Positions 26,785-37,248 of a stretch of DNA of 64,000 bases are shown here, piece by piece. Below the pieces are notes generated by a model. It saw only the letters and a program-made list of their open reading frames with translations. It made no database searches and had not been told where the DNA came from. The translations under genes and the position numbers were made by a program. Source of the stretch: Xenorhabdus sp. BG5 (GTDB lineage: Bacteria; Pseudomonadota; Gammaproteobacteria; Enterobacterales; Enterobacteriaceae); contig NZ_JADEUG010000005.1 in assembly GCF_015163665.1 (NCBI RefSeq), forward strand, positions 85,342 to 149,341. The letters run 5' to 3'. Every line of letters starts with the position of its first letter. The stretch's first letter is position 1.

Positions 26785-28824
26785 ATGACTTTAATTAAAT
26801 CACCAAGCCTGAAATTGTCTACATTAAGTGTACTCATCTTCACGAGTTTATCTTCTGCGTATGCCACAGCAGTACCTTCGGAAACAGTACATTCCAAGCA
26901 AGAGAAATCTTCCAAAGACACGGTAACTGTCTATGCCACTGGCAACCAACGTGACAGTTTTGAAGCCCCTATGATGGTGACAGTCATTGAAGGCAATTCG
27001 GCCAGCAATCAGGTTGCAGGCAACGCAAATGATTTACTACGCAATATTCCGGGCGTTAGTGTCGCGGGTATTGGCCGCGCCAATGGACAAGATATCAGCA
27101 TTCGGGGTTATACCCAAAAAGGGGTTTTGACCCTTGTTGATGGTATTCGACAAGGAACTGATACCGGACACCTTAATGGTGTCTTCCTCGATCCCGCTTT
27201 GATTAAGCAAGTGGAAGTTGTCCGTGGCCCATCAGCACTCCTTTATGGCAGTGGGGCTTTGGGGGGTGTTATTGCCTATCAAACAGTAGATGCTGCTGAT
27301 TTACTGGAAGAAGGCAAAAATACGGGTTTTCGTGTTTTTAGCCGCGCAGGGAGCGGTGACCACAGTCTGGGATTTGGGGGCGCTGCATTCGGTAAAACCG
27401 AACAGTTTGATGGTTTAGTTGCATTTGGCACCCGTGACGCGGGTAATATCCGTTTCGGTAAAGGCATAACAGAAAATAACGATGAATTCAGTGGCAATGC
27501 GTTGGTAAAAGGCTCCTGGAAAATAGATGACAACCAAAAGCTCAGTGGCAACTTGCGTTATTACCGCAATGAGGCACATGAGCCTAAAAATCCACAAGGT
27601 ACCTATGACGGGAGAAACAAACGAGTAGACCGCACCACAGCACAACGTGATGCTCAATTGTCTTATCAATTAAACCCAGCCCAATATAGTTGGTTAAACG
27701 CCAAAGCAGATATTTATTATTCCGATATCAATATTAATAACAGAAGCAAAGACAAGGTTTTTGAAGGTCGTAAACAAGAAACTTATGGTATAAAACTTGA
27801 AAACCGTTCCCATTTGGGAAGTACTGCCTTTGCTGCCCACCAATTTACTTATGGTGGTGAAGCCTATAAACAAAAACAAAAGCCAAGTAGCAGTATTGTA
27901 ATGGGCTTTCCCAATGCCGATATCCGTTTTGCATCTGGCTGGGTTCAAGATGAAATGACCCTGCGTGATTTACCTGTCTCATTTATTGTGGGTACACGTT
28001 ACGACAATTACAAAGCCACAAATAGCAAATATGATGATATTAGTGCCGACAAATGGTCATCAAAAGGCGCCGTTAGTATTACCCCTACAGATTGGTCAAT
28101 GCTATTTGCCTCTTATTCTCAAGCATTCCGTTCTCCGACCATGGGTGAAATGTATAACGATTCCATGCATTTTCCTGGAAACTACTGGAAACCCAATCCA
28201 AACCTACGTCCTGAAAGTAATGAAACTCAGGAATACGGTTTCGGGTTGCGTTTCGATGAACTGTTTGCCAACAATGATGGACTGAAATTTAAAGCCAGTT
28301 ATTTTGATACTCAAGCGAAAGATTACATATCTCTCACTATGACACCTGATATGAGGTTTACGACATCTTCCAATATCCCAAAAGCTAAAATTTGGGGTTG
28401 GGATGTTTCTATGACGTATGATTCTGATTGGTTCAGTTGGGATCTCGCTTACAACCGGACAACGGGTAAGAACGAAGAAACAGGGGCATCTATAGAAGCA
28501 CTGACCCCTGATACCCTAACCAGTACCTTAGATATTCCATTATCTGACACAGATTTCTCTATTGGATGGATCGGTAAATTCACCCAGCATACCAAAATTA
28601 AAGGGGTACATGGCACCAATAGGAGTGAACAAAGCCGGAAAATTTCTCAATACGCAGGTTATGGCGTTAATGACTTCTACGTTAGCTATCATGGCACTGG
28701 AACATTAAAAGGGCTAACTACCTCCGTTGTATTGGGTAACGCTTTTGATAAAGCCTATTACTCATCAGTGGGAGCACCACAGCATGGCCGTAATGCCAAA
28801 CTGCTTGTCAGCTACCAGTGGTAG
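26785..28824 (+). CDS. hemR: TonB-dependent heme receptor HemR/HmuR
   Basis: About 679 residues. Signal peptide to about residue 28 (SLSSAYA), a TonB-box-like DTVTVYAT, a plug domain to about residue 165, and a 22-strand barrel ending in aromatic W. The heme-receptor hallmarks are present: an FRAP-type box (QAFRSPTMGEMY) and the NPNL box (WKPNPNLRPESNETQEYGF). The ORF opens at a TTG at 26776, but the ATG at 26785 gives the proper signal peptide. It heads the heme operon behind a Fur box. Confidence 0.95.
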   Translation: MTLIKSPSLKLSTLSVLIFTSLSSAYATAVPSETVHSKQEKSSKDTVTVYATGNQRDSFEAPMMVTVIEGNSASNQVAGNANDLLRNIPGVSVAGIGRANGQDISIRGYTQKGVLTLVDGIRQGTDTGHLNGVFLDPALIKQVEVVRGPSALLYGSGALGGVIAYQTVDAADLLEEGKNTGFRVFSRAGSGDHSLGFGGAAFGKTEQFDGLVAFGTRDAGNIRFGKGITENNDEFSGNALVKGSWKIDDNQKLSGNLRYYRNEAHEPKNPQGTYDGRNKRVDRTTAQRDAQLSYQLNPAQYSWLNAKADIYYSDININNRSKDKVFEGRKQETYGIKLENRSHLGSTAFAAHQFTYGGEAYKQKQKPSSSIVMGFPNADIRFASGWVQDEMTLRDLPVSFIVGTRYDNYKATNSKYDDISADKWSSKGAVSITPTDWSMLFASYSQAFRSPTMGEMYNDSMHFPGNYWKPNPNLRPESNETQEYGFGLRFDELFANNDGLKFKASYFDTQAKDYISLTMTPDMRFTTSSNIPKAKIWGWDVSMTYDSDWFSWDLAYNRTTGKNEETGASIEALTPDTLTSTLDIPLSDTDFSIGWIGKFTQHTKIKGVHGTNRSEQSRKISQYAGYGVNDFYVSYHGTGTLKGLTTSVVLGNAFDKAYYSSVGAPQHGRNAKLLVSYQW

Positions 28825-28898
28825 AAGAACAAACAAATTATTATCTCGATTTTAGAATAACACTGTTTAAACACCGTTTTTTTAAGGAGCTAGCAACT

Positions 28899-29972
28899 GT
28901 GAATCAGTCACTTTATGAACGTTACCTACAAGCCAAGGCAGAAAACAAAGCTAAATATGCACGCGATTTGGCTGCTTACCTTAATGTCAGCGAAGGCGAG
29001 TTATTGCATAGCCGTGTCGGTATCGATGCAAAACGTTTGAATATTGACGCTCCTACCCTGCTTCAAGAACTGGCAACAGTTGGCGAAACTAAGGCGATTA
29101 CCCGTAATGACTTTGCCGTTCATGAACATATTGGACGCTACGAAAATACCAAATTTAGCCCACATGTTGGTTTGATCCTTAACCCACGTGAGCTTGACTT
29201 GCGTCTATTCTTCGAACACTGGAGCAGTGTTTTCTCTTTGGTTGAACCCGCCAAGAATAGTGTGCGTCATAGCATTCAATTCTTTGATCGCCAAGGCGAT
29301 GCGTTGCATAAAGTCTATGCCACCAGCAACACCGATATGGCTGCATGGGATGCACTGATCGAAAAATACCAAGCTAGTGAAAATCCAGCGCTGGAAATTC
29401 AGCCAGAAGAAGTGCCTGAACATGCAGAAGTTACGGAACAACTGAAAGTACAGTTAGATAAAGAATGGCGTGCCATGACGGATGTTCATCAATTCTTCAT
29501 CATGATGAAACGCCACAATCTTAACCGCCAGCAGATTTTTAATGCCGTTAAAGATGATTTGGCTTATCGCGTGGATAATTCAGCACTCACTCAACTTGTT
29601 GAAGTTGCTTATAAAGATCAAAACGAAATCATGATCTTTGTCGGAAACCGGGGTTGTGTCCAAATTTTCACGGGGAAATTGGAACGTTTGATGCCGTATC
29701 AGGAAGAAAACTCTTCCCAAAAATGGCTCAACATTTTCAACCGCAATTTCACTTTGCACCTGATTGAAAGTGCCGTCACAGAAAGCTGGGTTACCCGTAA
29801 GCCCACCGATTGTGGCTTCGTCACCAGCCTTGAGTTGTTTGATGCCGATGGCAACCAAATCGCACAGTTGTACGGCCAACGCACTGAAGGTACGCCTGAG
29901 CAAGCCCAATGGCGTGAACAAATTGCTGCTTTACCTAAACTGCAACCAGAACAGGAAACTTGTGTAGCATGA
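28899..29972 (+). CDS. hemS: HemS, cytoplasmic heme-binding/degrading factor
   Basis: 357 residues from a GTG start that follows AAGGAG with 9 bases of spacing; the frame is open to 28818, but homologues begin here (NQSLYERYLQAKAENKAKYARDLA). Two tandem HemS/ChuX domains, roughly 10-180 and 200-345, with TDVHQFF containing a histidine near the heme-ligand region and NRGCVQIFTG. It receives imported heme and is needed to use it as an iron source. The stop overlaps the hemT start by ATGA. Confidence 0.94.
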   Translation: MNQSLYERYLQAKAENKAKYARDLAAYLNVSEGELLHSRVGIDAKRLNIDAPTLLQELATVGETKAITRNDFAVHEHIGRYENTKFSPHVGLILNPRELDLRLFFEHWSSVFSLVEPAKNSVRHSIQFFDRQGDALHKVYATSNTDMAAWDALIEKYQASENPALEIQPEEVPEHAEVTEQLKVQLDKEWRAMTDVHQFFIMMKRHNLNRQQIFNAVKDDLAYRVDNSALTQLVEVAYKDQNEIMIFVGNRGCVQIFTGKLERLMPYQEENSSQKWLNIFNRNFTLHLIESAVTESWVTRKPTDCGFVTSLELFDADGNQIAQLYGQRTEGTPEQAQWREQIAALPKLQPEQETCVA

Positions 29973-30787
29973 AAAAATGGCTTCTAACATTTATGCTTGC
30001 CATCTCTTTCAATGTGTTCTCTGCTGAACGCATTGTTACCATTGGTGGCGATGTGTCTGAAATTGTTTTTGCACTTGGTGAAGGACAGCACGTTGTCGCA
30101 AGGGACAGTACCAGCCAAAATCCCAAGGAACTGCTTTCCTTACCCGATATCGGGTATATGAGGATGTTGAATTCAGAAGGGATTCTATCCATGCGCCCCT
30201 CACTGGTGATTGCAAGTGAGTCGGCGCAACCTTCCCTGGCACTCAAGCAAGTCGAAGATTCTGGTGTAAAAGTCATTAAAGTGACCAACGAAACCTCGTT
30301 AGAAGCCGTTCCTGCAAAAATCATGACCGTCGCCAAGGCGGTCAACCAGGAAAAACGGGGTGAGGCCTTGATTGCTCAATATCGGCAACAACTCGCAACT
30401 ATCGCCACGTCAGATATTTCCACCAAAATAGTCTTTGTCATGAGTCACGGTGGCATCATGCCAATGGCGGCTGGTCAAAAAACCGCAGCCGATCAAATTA
30501 TCCGTGCCATTGGGGCAAAAAATGCGATGCAAGGTTTCCAGGGATACCGCCCTTTATCTCAGGAAGGGGTTATTGCCAGCAAGCCGGACTTACTGCTAGT
30601 CAGCACCGAAGGGCTAAAAACGTTAGGTGGGATGGATAAAGTTTGGCAGCTTCCTGGGCTAAGCTTCACACCAGCAGGAAAGAAAAAACAGGTCGTGGTT
30701 GTTGATGAAATGGGCCTGCTTGGTTTCGGCCTGCAAACACCCGCTGTGATGAAACAAGTCCGTGATGCTGCGGAGAAAGCGCAATGA
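29969..30787 (+). CDS. hemT: HemT, periplasmic heme-binding protein
   Basis: 272 residues; signal peptide MKKWLLTFMLAISFNVFSA, about 19 residues. The two-lobed substrate-binding fold (TroA/BtuF-like) has RIVTIGGDVSEIVFALGEG near the N-terminus, DIGYMRMLNSEGIL, and the second-lobe segment MSHGGIMPMAAGQKTAADQI. It passes heme from HemR to the HemUV permease. The start overlaps the hemS stop and the 3' end overlaps hemU by 4 bases, so the operon is tightly coupled. Confidence 0.94.
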   Translation: MKKWLLTFMLAISFNVFSAERIVTIGGDVSEIVFALGEGQHVVARDSTSQNPKELLSLPDIGYMRMLNSEGILSMRPSLVIASESAQPSLALKQVEDSGVKVIKVTNETSLEAVPAKIMTVAKAVNQEKRGEALIAQYRQQLATIATSDISTKIVFVMSHGGIMPMAAGQKTAADQIIRAIGAKNAMQGFQGYRPLSQEGVIASKPDLLLVSTEGLKTLGGMDKVWQLPGLSFTPAGKKKQVVVVDEMGLLGFGLQTPAVMKQVRDAAEKAQ

Positions 30788-31785
30788 GCCATTCCCGCTC
30801 CCCTAGTTTCGGTGTGATAGTGCTGAGTTTATTGTTGTTCCTTCTGGCAATTAGCTCAGCAAATATGGGGGCATTGCCACTTTCTTTTAAAACACTGTGG
30901 GAATCCTCTTTGGATGACCCACAGTGGCAAATCTGGTTAAACATTCGTCTCCCACGTATTTTGCTGGCAATCCTCGTTGGAGGAGCGTTGGCTATATCCG
31001 GTGCCGTAATGCAAGGGTTATTTCGTAATCCTCTGGCCGATCCCGGATTATTAGGGATCAGCAGTGGTGCAGCACTTACCGTCGCAATGTTTATTGTGTT
31101 GCCTTTCGCCCTACCTGCCAGCATTGCGTTGTACGGGCATATTATTGCTGCTTTTATCGGCAGTTTGTTGGTATCATCCCTGATATTCATTCTCAACAAA
31201 TATAACCACGGCAACCTGTCAAAGCTACTCCTTGCAGGCATCGCCATTAATGCACTATGTTCGTCATTTATTGGTGTATTGAGCTATATCAGTAACGACC
31301 AACAGTTACGCCAATTTTCCATTTGGATGATGGGGTCACTCAGTCAAATAGAGTGGCCAACACTAGCAATTGCTGCATCACTCATTATTCCTGTTTGTAT
31401 GCTGACAATCAGTCAGTCACGCAAACTCAATTTGCTGCAACTGGGTGATGAGGAAGCACACTATTTAGGCATTAATGTCCAACGCACCAAATATCAATTA
31501 TTGCTGTTAAGTGCCTTGTTAGTTGGATGTGCCGTTGCTTTGACCGGTGTCATTGGCTTCATTGGCTTAGTTATCCCACACCTTGCCAGGCAGCGATTTG
31601 GGGGAGATCATACTTGGCTATTGCCGATATCTGCCCTGGGTGGTGCCTGTCTTCTGTTAAAAGCCGACACATTAGCCAGAACATTAGTTTCTCCTGCTGA
31701 AATGCCCGTAGGCCTTATCACTGGTTTGATCGGGGCTCCCTATTTTTTATGGCTTATTCTTAAGCCATCAAGAAACCGTTCATAA
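30784..31785 (+). CDS. hemU: HemU, heme ABC transporter permease
   Basis: 333 residues of the FecCD/BtuC permease family, about 9-10 membrane spans. Family motifs: [35 protein letters not shown], the ABC-coupling loop [11 protein letters not shown], and [12 protein letters not shown]. Overlaps hemT by ATGA and hemV by 1 base. Confidence 0.95.
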   Translation: MSHSRSPSFGVIVLSLLLFLLAISSANMGALPLSFKTLWESSLDDPQWQIWLNIRLPRILLAILVGGALAISGAVMQGLFRNPLADPGLLGISSGAALTVAMFIVLPFALPASIALYGHIIAAFIGSLLVSSLIFILNKYNHGNLSKLLLAGIAINALCSSFIGVLSYISNDQQLRQFSIWMMGSLSQIEWPTLAIAASLIIPVCMLTISQSRKLNLLQLGDEEAHYLGINVQRTKYQLLLLSALLVGCAVALTGVIGFIGLVIPHLARQRFGGDHTWLLPISALGGACLLLKADTLARTLVSPAEMPVGLITGLIGAPYFLWLILKPSRNRS

Positions 31786-32579
31786 TGGAACCGATCATGT
31801 CAAATAATTTACTTGAAGCACGAAATTTAAATTATTTCATCGGGCAGCGTCAGATCATCAAGGATGTTTCCCTTTCCCTGCGTCAAGGGGAAGTTGTAGC
31901 AATTATTGGCCCAAACGGGGCGGGGAAATCAACACTGTTACGTCTATTGACCGGCTATATTCTACCCAATTCGGGAGATTGTCTGTTAAAAGGTACGCCC
32001 ATTTCTCGCTGGCCAACTCAGCAACTGGCTCGTATTCGTGCAGTCATGCGGCAATATAGCGCCCTCTCCTTTCCATTTAGTGTAGAGGAAGTTATTGCTA
32101 TGGGACGCGTTCCCCATGAAAATGCTCATAAAAAAATCGCCATTGATGAAGCGATTGCGTTGACAGAGTGTGAAGAACTGAGAAACAGGAATTATCAGCA
32201 ATTATCGGGGGGAGAACAACAGCGGGTTCAACTAGCAAGAGTGTTAGCTCAACTTTGGCACCCTGAACCTATCGAATCGTGTCTGTTTTTGGATGAACCC
32301 ACGTCGGCACTGGATCTTTATCACCAACAACATACATTGCGATTGGTTCACCGCCTGACACGACAGCATCCCATTGCTGCCTGTTGTGTATTGCATGATT
32401 TGAACCTGGCTTCACTTTATGCCGATAAAATTATCTTGTTGCACAAAGGCCAATTAGTTGCATCCGGCACTCCACAAGATGTGCTGCGTGATGATATTCT
32501 TAAGCAATGGTATCAAGCCGACTTGGGCGTTATGCAGCACCCTGAAACTCATCAGCCACAGATCTATCTCCGCCAATAA
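31785..32579 (+). CDS. hemV: HemV, heme ABC transporter ATPase
   Basis: 264 residues. Walker [10 protein letters not shown] at residues 42-50, ABC signature LSGGEQQRV, Walker [13 protein letters not shown] followed by the D-loop, and the switch histidine in VLHDLN. The C-terminus [12 protein letters not shown]...PQIYLRQ is typical of HmuV. The start is in TAATG with the hemU stop; an alternative ATG lies at 31798. It completes the HemTUV importer. Confidence 0.95.
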   Translation: MEPIMSNNLLEARNLNYFIGQRQIIKDVSLSLRQGEVVAIIGPNGAGKSTLLRLLTGYILPNSGDCLLKGTPISRWPTQQLARIRAVMRQYSALSFPFSVEEVIAMGRVPHENAHKKIAIDEAIALTECEELRNRNYQQLSGGEQQRVQLARVLAQLWHPEPIESCLFLDEPTSALDLYHQQHTLRLVHRLTRQHPIAACCVLHDLNLASLYADKIILLHKGQLVASGTPQDVLRDDILKQWYQADLGVMQHPETHQPQIYLRQ

Positions 32580-32627
32580 AAGGTTATCGTTTGTTCCCGT
32601 TTAATGATGAGAAGCAGAATAAGAAAG

Positions 32628-32660
32628 GCAAATTTTGCTGTGAGCGGCAAAATTTGCTTC
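32628..32660 (+). terminator. Hairpin downstream of the heme operon
   Basis: GCAAATTTTGC (32628-32638) pairs perfectly with GCAAAATTTGC (32647-32657) around an 8-base loop. T run weak. The remaining gap to 32868 holds nothing recognised. Confidence 0.55.
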
Positions 32661-32867
32661 AAATCCTGTGACTCCCGCTATCACTAACGCGTAAAAAATA
32701 AAAAACCAGCTTTCTGAGTAAATAGATATATCCGATTGCATTACATCCTCAACAGCACATTTTGCGTATACGATAAAAAAGAAATTCTTAAAATGGCTCA
32801 CATAATAACGTAACTAATTATTTATCAGTATATTTTTAGCAAAACCCCACCCATGTGGAAGGTAAAC

Positions 32868-33260
32868 ATGTTAGAAAATGTTATCAACGATATTGTAAGA
32901 TGGTTAGAAAGCCAACTTCAACAAACTGAAGGTATAAAAATAGATGCTATAGCCCATAAAAGTGGTTATTCAAAATGGCATTTGCAACGAATTTTTAAGG
33001 AATTGAAAGGCTGTACGTTAGGTCAATATGTGCGCCGCCGTCGCCTCCATGAAGCAGCCAGATCTTTGCGTGAAGACAATTTACCCATTCTTGACATTGC
33101 TCTTCAATATGGCTTTAGTTCTCAAGCTACATTTACTCGAATATTTAAAAAACATTTTAATACTACGCCCGCTAAATTCCGGGAAAATGGACATCTGCCT
33201 GAGTTCAAAGCATTTTTGTATTGTGAGGAATATATCCCAGAGTATAAATACTGTGAATAA
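32868..33260 (+). CDS. AraC/XylS-family regulator of the MarA-SoxS-PqrA type
   Basis: 130 residues from the ATG at 32868, preceded by GGAAGG at 6-base spacing; an earlier in-frame ATG at 32853 has no such site. The protein is essentially only a DNA-binding domain with two helix-turn-helix motifs: KIDAIAHKSGYSKWHLQRIF and ILDIALQYGFSSQATFTRIF. Stand-alone regulators of this kind (MarA, SoxS, Rob N-domain, RamA, PqrA) control efflux, porin and oxidative-stress genes. The precise orthologue is not clear. It sits between the heme operon and nlpC, where E. coli has none. Confidence 0.85.
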   Translation: MLENVINDIVRWLESQLQQTEGIKIDAIAHKSGYSKWHLQRIFKELKGCTLGQYVRRRRLHEAARSLREDNLPILDIALQYGFSSQATFTRIFKKHFNTTPAKFRENGHLPEFKAFLYCEEYIPEYKYCE

Positions 33261-33383
33261 TAAATACGGGATCATTCGAATCTGAAAATAACAGACGTAA
33301 TGAGGACATTTTTGACTCTGGCAAAAATTATAAAACTTTAAGATATTATAAAACACTGCCAGAACAATCAGATAGAAGTGACG

Positions 33384-33857
33384 TTAAATCCTACGAGCTT
33401 GCCAAAAAACACGACGCCAATACACATTCTCAAGAGAAGAACGTATTACGCCTTTACTTGTGGATGCATGAATGAATTCATTGTTAGTATCGTAAATACC
33501 CACATGCAACCCACTCTTTCCACTGCCGGTTTTGAAAAAAACCAGATCGCCCGGCATCAGATCATCTTGGCTTATCCATGTGCCTATTCGGGTTTGTTCA
33601 CTTGTTGTGCGAGGAAGCTGGATATTAAAGCGATCAGAAAAAGTTCGGTACACAAATCCGGAACAATCAATACCATGCCTATCCATACCACCATAGCGAT
33701 ACGGCGTATTCTGCCATTGCTCAAGTTGATCTTTTAACTGAGCAATGACCATTATTGGATCAGAGAGAGCCACCTTCAGCGGAGACAAATTAGGGTTGGT
33801 ACAACCAATAAGAAAGAAACTCAATAACAAGCATAAATGCCTTATTCTTATTACCAT
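33384..33857 (-). CDS. nlpC: NlpC/P60-family lipoprotein
   Basis: 157 residues from the ATG at 33857 (GAGGG seven bases upstream), giving a compact lipoprotein signal ending FLIG before Cys19; an upstream ATG at 33878 or 33881 is possible. The catalytic domain has the Cys of GIDCSGFVYR, then HVGIYD and FIHASTSKGV, the NlpC/P60 Cys-His-His/Asn set of D,L-endopeptidases. In E. coli nlpC precedes btuD; here the arn operon lies between. The start is 59 bases from the arnF stop, so it may be the last gene of the arn transcript. Confidence 0.9.
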   Translation of the reverse strand: MVIRIRHLCLLLSFFLIGCTNPNLSPLKVALSDPIMVIAQLKDQLEQWQNTPYRYGGMDRHGIDCSGFVYRTFSDRFNIQLPRTTSEQTRIGTWISQDDLMPGDLVFFKTGSGKSGLHVGIYDTNNEFIHASTSKGVIRSSLENVYWRRVFWQARRI

Positions 33858-33916
33858 CCGCTTTCCCTCAATCATCATTTTTTCCTCAATCACTACATAG
33901 AAACAACAAACTTTAA

Positions 33917-34303
33917 CTATTTTGTTTCCGGTCTGCTGATTAACCAAACACCCAATAAGATGAAAAAAACGCCCAACGTTTTTAACAGTGAGACAGTTTC
34001 ACTAAACCAAGGTAATAAAGCCACCATTAAATAAACAAAGGCATAACTCAAGCTAATAATAGGGTACGCTTTATTCAATGGCAGATATTTCAATGTGAAA
34101 AACCAACATAACATGGATAGTATATAGCCCGCCAATCCTGCCATAATCATCAGCAAAGGATTGTGATTTGCCCAAAGCCAGTTGATATCCAGCCAGTGCA
34201 TTGATAACGAAAGTTCCGGTAAATGAGCCACTCCCCACTTCAATAACAATTGCGCTACAGTGATCAGCAGGACACTCGCCATCCCCCAAAGATAACCTTT
34301 CAT
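33917..34303 (-). CDS. arnF: ArnF, L-Ara4N-phosphoundecaprenol flippase subunit
   Basis: 128 residues with four predicted membrane spans, small multidrug resistance-like (EamA half). Works with ArnE to move undecaprenyl-phosphate-L-Ara4N across the inner membrane. Typical segments: KWGVAHLP in span 1 and [17 protein letters not shown]. Overlaps arnE by 4 bases and is the last gene of the arn set. Confidence 0.9.
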   Translation of the reverse strand: MKGYLWGMASVLLITVAQLLLKWGVAHLPELSLSMHWLDINWLWANHNPLLMIMAGLAGYILSMLCWFFTLKYLPLNKAYPIISLSYAFVYLMVALLPWFSETVSLLKTLGVFFILLGVWLISRPETK

Positions 34304-34650
34304 TGACTTAAACTCATCAATAAGATCCCGAACATAATGGCAAAAACCCCCATCCAGTGCTTTAATCCCACCTTTTCTTGATACAAAAATTGCCCAATCA
34401 AAGTCACTATGACAAAATTTATACTAAGCATAGGGTAAGCAATGCTCAGTGGAAAAAATTGCAATAATCGCAACCAAAATATCATTCCTATACCCAACAG
34501 AAGAATAGCACTGGACAGCCATATCACCATCAATACCACTTTATGCGGGTTATTTTTTTTCTGCCAACAAATAACCGCTTGCTTCTGGCACAATTGCCCC
34601 GCACAAGTAAGCAGACTAACCAAAATCAATAATATTATATTACTGCTCAT
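34300..34650 (-). CDS. arnE: ArnE, L-Ara4N-phosphoundecaprenol flippase subunit
   Basis: 116 residues, four membrane spans, partner of ArnF. The segment [13 protein letters not shown] is the counterpart of the ArnF motif. Its start overlaps the arnT stop by 4 bases and its end overlaps arnF by 4 bases, so translation is coupled through the trio. Confidence 0.9.
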   Translation of the reverse strand: MSSNIILLILVSLLTCAGQLCQKQAVICWQKKNNPHKVVLMVIWLSSAILLLGIGMIFWLRLLQFFPLSIAYPMLSINFVIVTLIGQFLYQEKVGLKHWMGVFAIMFGILLMSLSQ

Positions 34651-36308
34651 GGCTGTTTCTTATAAATCACAAGCACAAATCTATGATTACGGCGCACAAA
34701 ATCCGGCTCAGGTAATTCAGACAACTCACCTTCTGAGGGTAATAGAAAAACAACCGCAACTTGACCTTTTTTACGTGCTTTCGCTAGCCACGCAGGAAAT
34801 TCTTGCTCCGTGATATATCGATATTGGCTATCAAGATAAGCAAGGCCATATTCTAATTCCCCCTGACGATCAAACAGATAAATATCACTGCGTTTCAATT
34901 CCCATGCAATCGCTGCCCCCACGCCAACAGATTGAGACAAGATATATTTACTGCCAGCCAACTCTTTTTCGTTTTGCTGAATGAAATGCTGGGGAAGTTT
35001 GGAATTTATCGTCTTATCAGGCAAAGCACTACCTATCGATAAGTTGAGCATAATTGAACAAGCGGCAGCCCATAACCAATATTGACCATCGCGAATAAAA
35101 CAAAGATAACCAATGCCTCCCCAAACACCAAAGGCAATGATTCCCATAATCCATTTTAGCCACTCGTCGGGTTGATAAAGTGGGGGATCTTTTAAGGTTT
35201 CCAGAATAAAAAGGACCAAAATGGCAAGCAATCCGATGAAGATATTCACCAATCCATTTATTTTCAAAACGTTCATATTGCCATTTTTGACACAATCGAC
35301 AGCATATTTTGCCATCATCATTGCTAAGGGGCCGATAAAGGGTAAAACGTAAGTTGGCAGTTTCCCCTTTGCAATGCTGAAAAATACAAATGGAACAACA
35401 AACCAGCAAAACAAGAAAAACATTTCTGGGTGACTTTTTTTCTCTTTCCAGCTTTTGATTAAAGCACCTGGTAATAATCCTAACCACGGGATCACGCCTA
35501 AGATCAATATGGGTAAGTAATACCAAATAGGTGCAATATGCTGAGCTTTCTCAGAAGCAAAACGCTGTATATGCTCTACCCAAAAGAAATAATGCCAGTA
35601 ATCCGGCTCACGCACGGCAATCGCAATCACCCACGGCAGGCTGATCAAAACAGCAAAAATCACGGCAAAAGACCCAAAACGAACCATTTCCCCAAAGCGT
35701 TTCTGGTATATCGTAATGGGTAGCATGGCAATCACAGGTAGCGCCAATGCCAGAAATCCTTTCGTCATAAAAGCCATCCCACAGGTCAGCCCCAAAACAG
35801 ACCATGCCAAAATTCGTTCTCGGATCGCCACCGCCTTAAGCGCCCAATAACAGCTCACGATCCCCGCTGTAATCCATAAAGAAAACATAGGATCAAGCAC
35901 ACTGTAGGAGCCAATGGAAAAAACAATAAACATGGAAATGTAAATCAGGCTGGAAACAAAAGCAGTCTGGCGACATTGCCACATCATCATTGCTAAACGA
36001 TAAAGAAGAAACGCGCTGATTAGGATACTAAGCACGGAACCAAAACGGACAGCAAAATTATTGTCACCAAAAATCCACTGGCTAATGTTGTTGATCCAAT
36101 ATCCTGCTACTGGTTTTTCAAAATAGCGAATATCCAAGAAGTAAGGTACGATCCAGTCCCCACGTTGCAGCATTTCCCGGCTAATTTCAGCATACCGCGT
36201 TTCATCCGGCTGCCATAATAAACGACTATTCAGCGGCAATAAGTAAGTAAGAACAAAAAAAAGAGCCATCAGAACGGCTCCTGCTTTACTCGTTCGGGTG
36301 TTCAACAT
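34647..36308 (-). CDS. arnT: ArnT, lipid A L-Ara4N transferase
   Basis: 553 residues, a GT-C-type integral membrane transferase with about 13 spans and a C-terminal periplasmic part. It moves L-Ara4N from undecaprenyl phosphate to lipid A phosphates, which lowers binding of polymyxins and cationic peptides. The first periplasmic loop has [21 protein letters not shown] with the catalytic-loop acidic residues, then [10 protein letters not shown]. Separated from arnD by 5 bases. Confidence 0.95.
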   Translation of the reverse strand: MLNTRTSKAGAVLMALFFVLTYLLPLNSRLLWQPDETRYAEISREMLQRGDWIVPYFLDIRYFEKPVAGYWINNISQWIFGDNNFAVRFGSVLSILISAFLLYRLAMMMWQCRQTAFVSSLIYISMFIVFSIGSYSVLDPMFSLWITAGIVSCYWALKAVAIRERILAWSVLGLTCGMAFMTKGFLALALPVIAMLPITIYQKRFGEMVRFGSFAVIFAVLISLPWVIAIAVREPDYWHYFFWVEHIQRFASEKAQHIAPIWYYLPILILGVIPWLGLLPGALIKSWKEKKSHPEMFFLFCWFVVPFVFFSIAKGKLPTYVLPFIGPLAMMMAKYAVDCVKNGNMNVLKINGLVNIFIGLLAILVLFILETLKDPPLYQPDEWLKWIMGIIAFGVWGGIGYLCFIRDGQYWLWAAACSIMLNLSIGSALPDKTINSKLPQHFIQQNEKELAGSKYILSQSVGVGAAIAWELKRSDIYLFDRQGELEYGLAYLDSQYRYITEQEFPAWLAKARKKGQVAVVFLLPSEGELSELPEPDFVRRNHRFVLVIYKKQP

Positions 36309-36313
36309 CTGTG

Positions 36314-37207
36314 TTATACCTCTTGTTGGCAGCCTAACCAGCCTTCACGACCAGGAAAATCCGAACGAACAATTTTTCCTACAGGGAGTGTATTCCTATT
36401 TTCTGGTAACAAATGGCTTAACTTACAGAACTGAATATCTTGTTGATGAAGCATGTCCAGCAATGTCTCAAATTGTGAAGATTTCGACATCCCTTCGACT
36501 TCGGTATGGATCGTATAAACAGGAACTCCATGATCATTTTTAATCGCTTCAAGGATAAAGTGATTAAAATCTGCATCGCTGACTTGTGTTCCAACAACTT
36601 CATCATAGGTAGGTAATGTGACAGGAATTTGTACAGTTCCCACTTGTCCATTGGGCAAGAGTGGCCTGAATGGATGTGTTCCACGGCAATCACTATTGTA
36701 ATCAAAACCAAAATGTTGTTTAACAGCCAGTACACGTTCATCAGCTCGCCAACCCGCAACGGCTGAACATGTAACGGCTTTTCCTGTTGCCTTTTTCAAA
36801 GCATCAACACCTAACTTCACTTGTTCTGTTAATTCATTCTCCGACCAACGCCCTACTTTTGCCTGCCAACCTTGATGATCCCATGCATGTAAACCAACTT
36901 CATGGCCTGCTTCCATTGTTTGCTTCATCAACTGCCCTAAATCTTTTGCGATTTTTTTCCCCGGCCAGGCTGTACCCGCCAATAAAATATCCAGGCCATA
37001 AAGAGACACAGCATTTGATCTCAGCATCTTCCAGAGAAACTTCGGACGCAACAGGCGCCATAAATGACGCCCCATATTATCCGGACCAACACTGAAGAAA
37101 AAACTGGCTTGAATATGGTGCTTTTGTAAAACTTCAAGCAACCGTGGTACACCCTCCTTAGTGCCTTGATAAGTGTCCACATCAATTCTCAAACCAACTT
37201 TTTTCAT
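36314..37207 (-). CDS. arnD: ArnD, undecaprenyl-phosphate-L-Ara4FN deformylase
   Basis: 297 residues from the ATG at 37207 ([15 protein letters not shown]); the longer frame uses a TTG at 37240 without a ribosome site. The NodB polysaccharide-deacetylase fold shows the metal-site Asp in [22 protein letters not shown] and [10 protein letters not shown]. It removes the formyl group from the lipid carrier-bound sugar. It lies 41 bases after arnA. Confidence 0.93.
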   Translation of the reverse strand: MKKVGLRIDVDTYQGTKEGVPRLLEVLQKHHIQASFFFSVGPDNMGRHLWRLLRPKFLWKMLRSNAVSLYGLDILLAGTAWPGKKIAKDLGQLMKQTMEAGHEVGLHAWDHQGWQAKVGRWSENELTEQVKLGVDALKKATGKAVTCSAVAGWRADERVLAVKQHFGFDYNSDCRGTHPFRPLLPNGQVGTVQIPVTLPTYDEVVGTQVSDADFNHFILEAIKNDHGVPVYTIHTEVEGMSKSSQFETLLDMLHQQDIQFCKLSHLLPENRNTLPVGKIVRSDFPGREGWLGCQQEV

Positions 37208-37248
37208 TACGTTATTCCCACTCTCTTCCTCGTTTTCCAATTGGCTTT

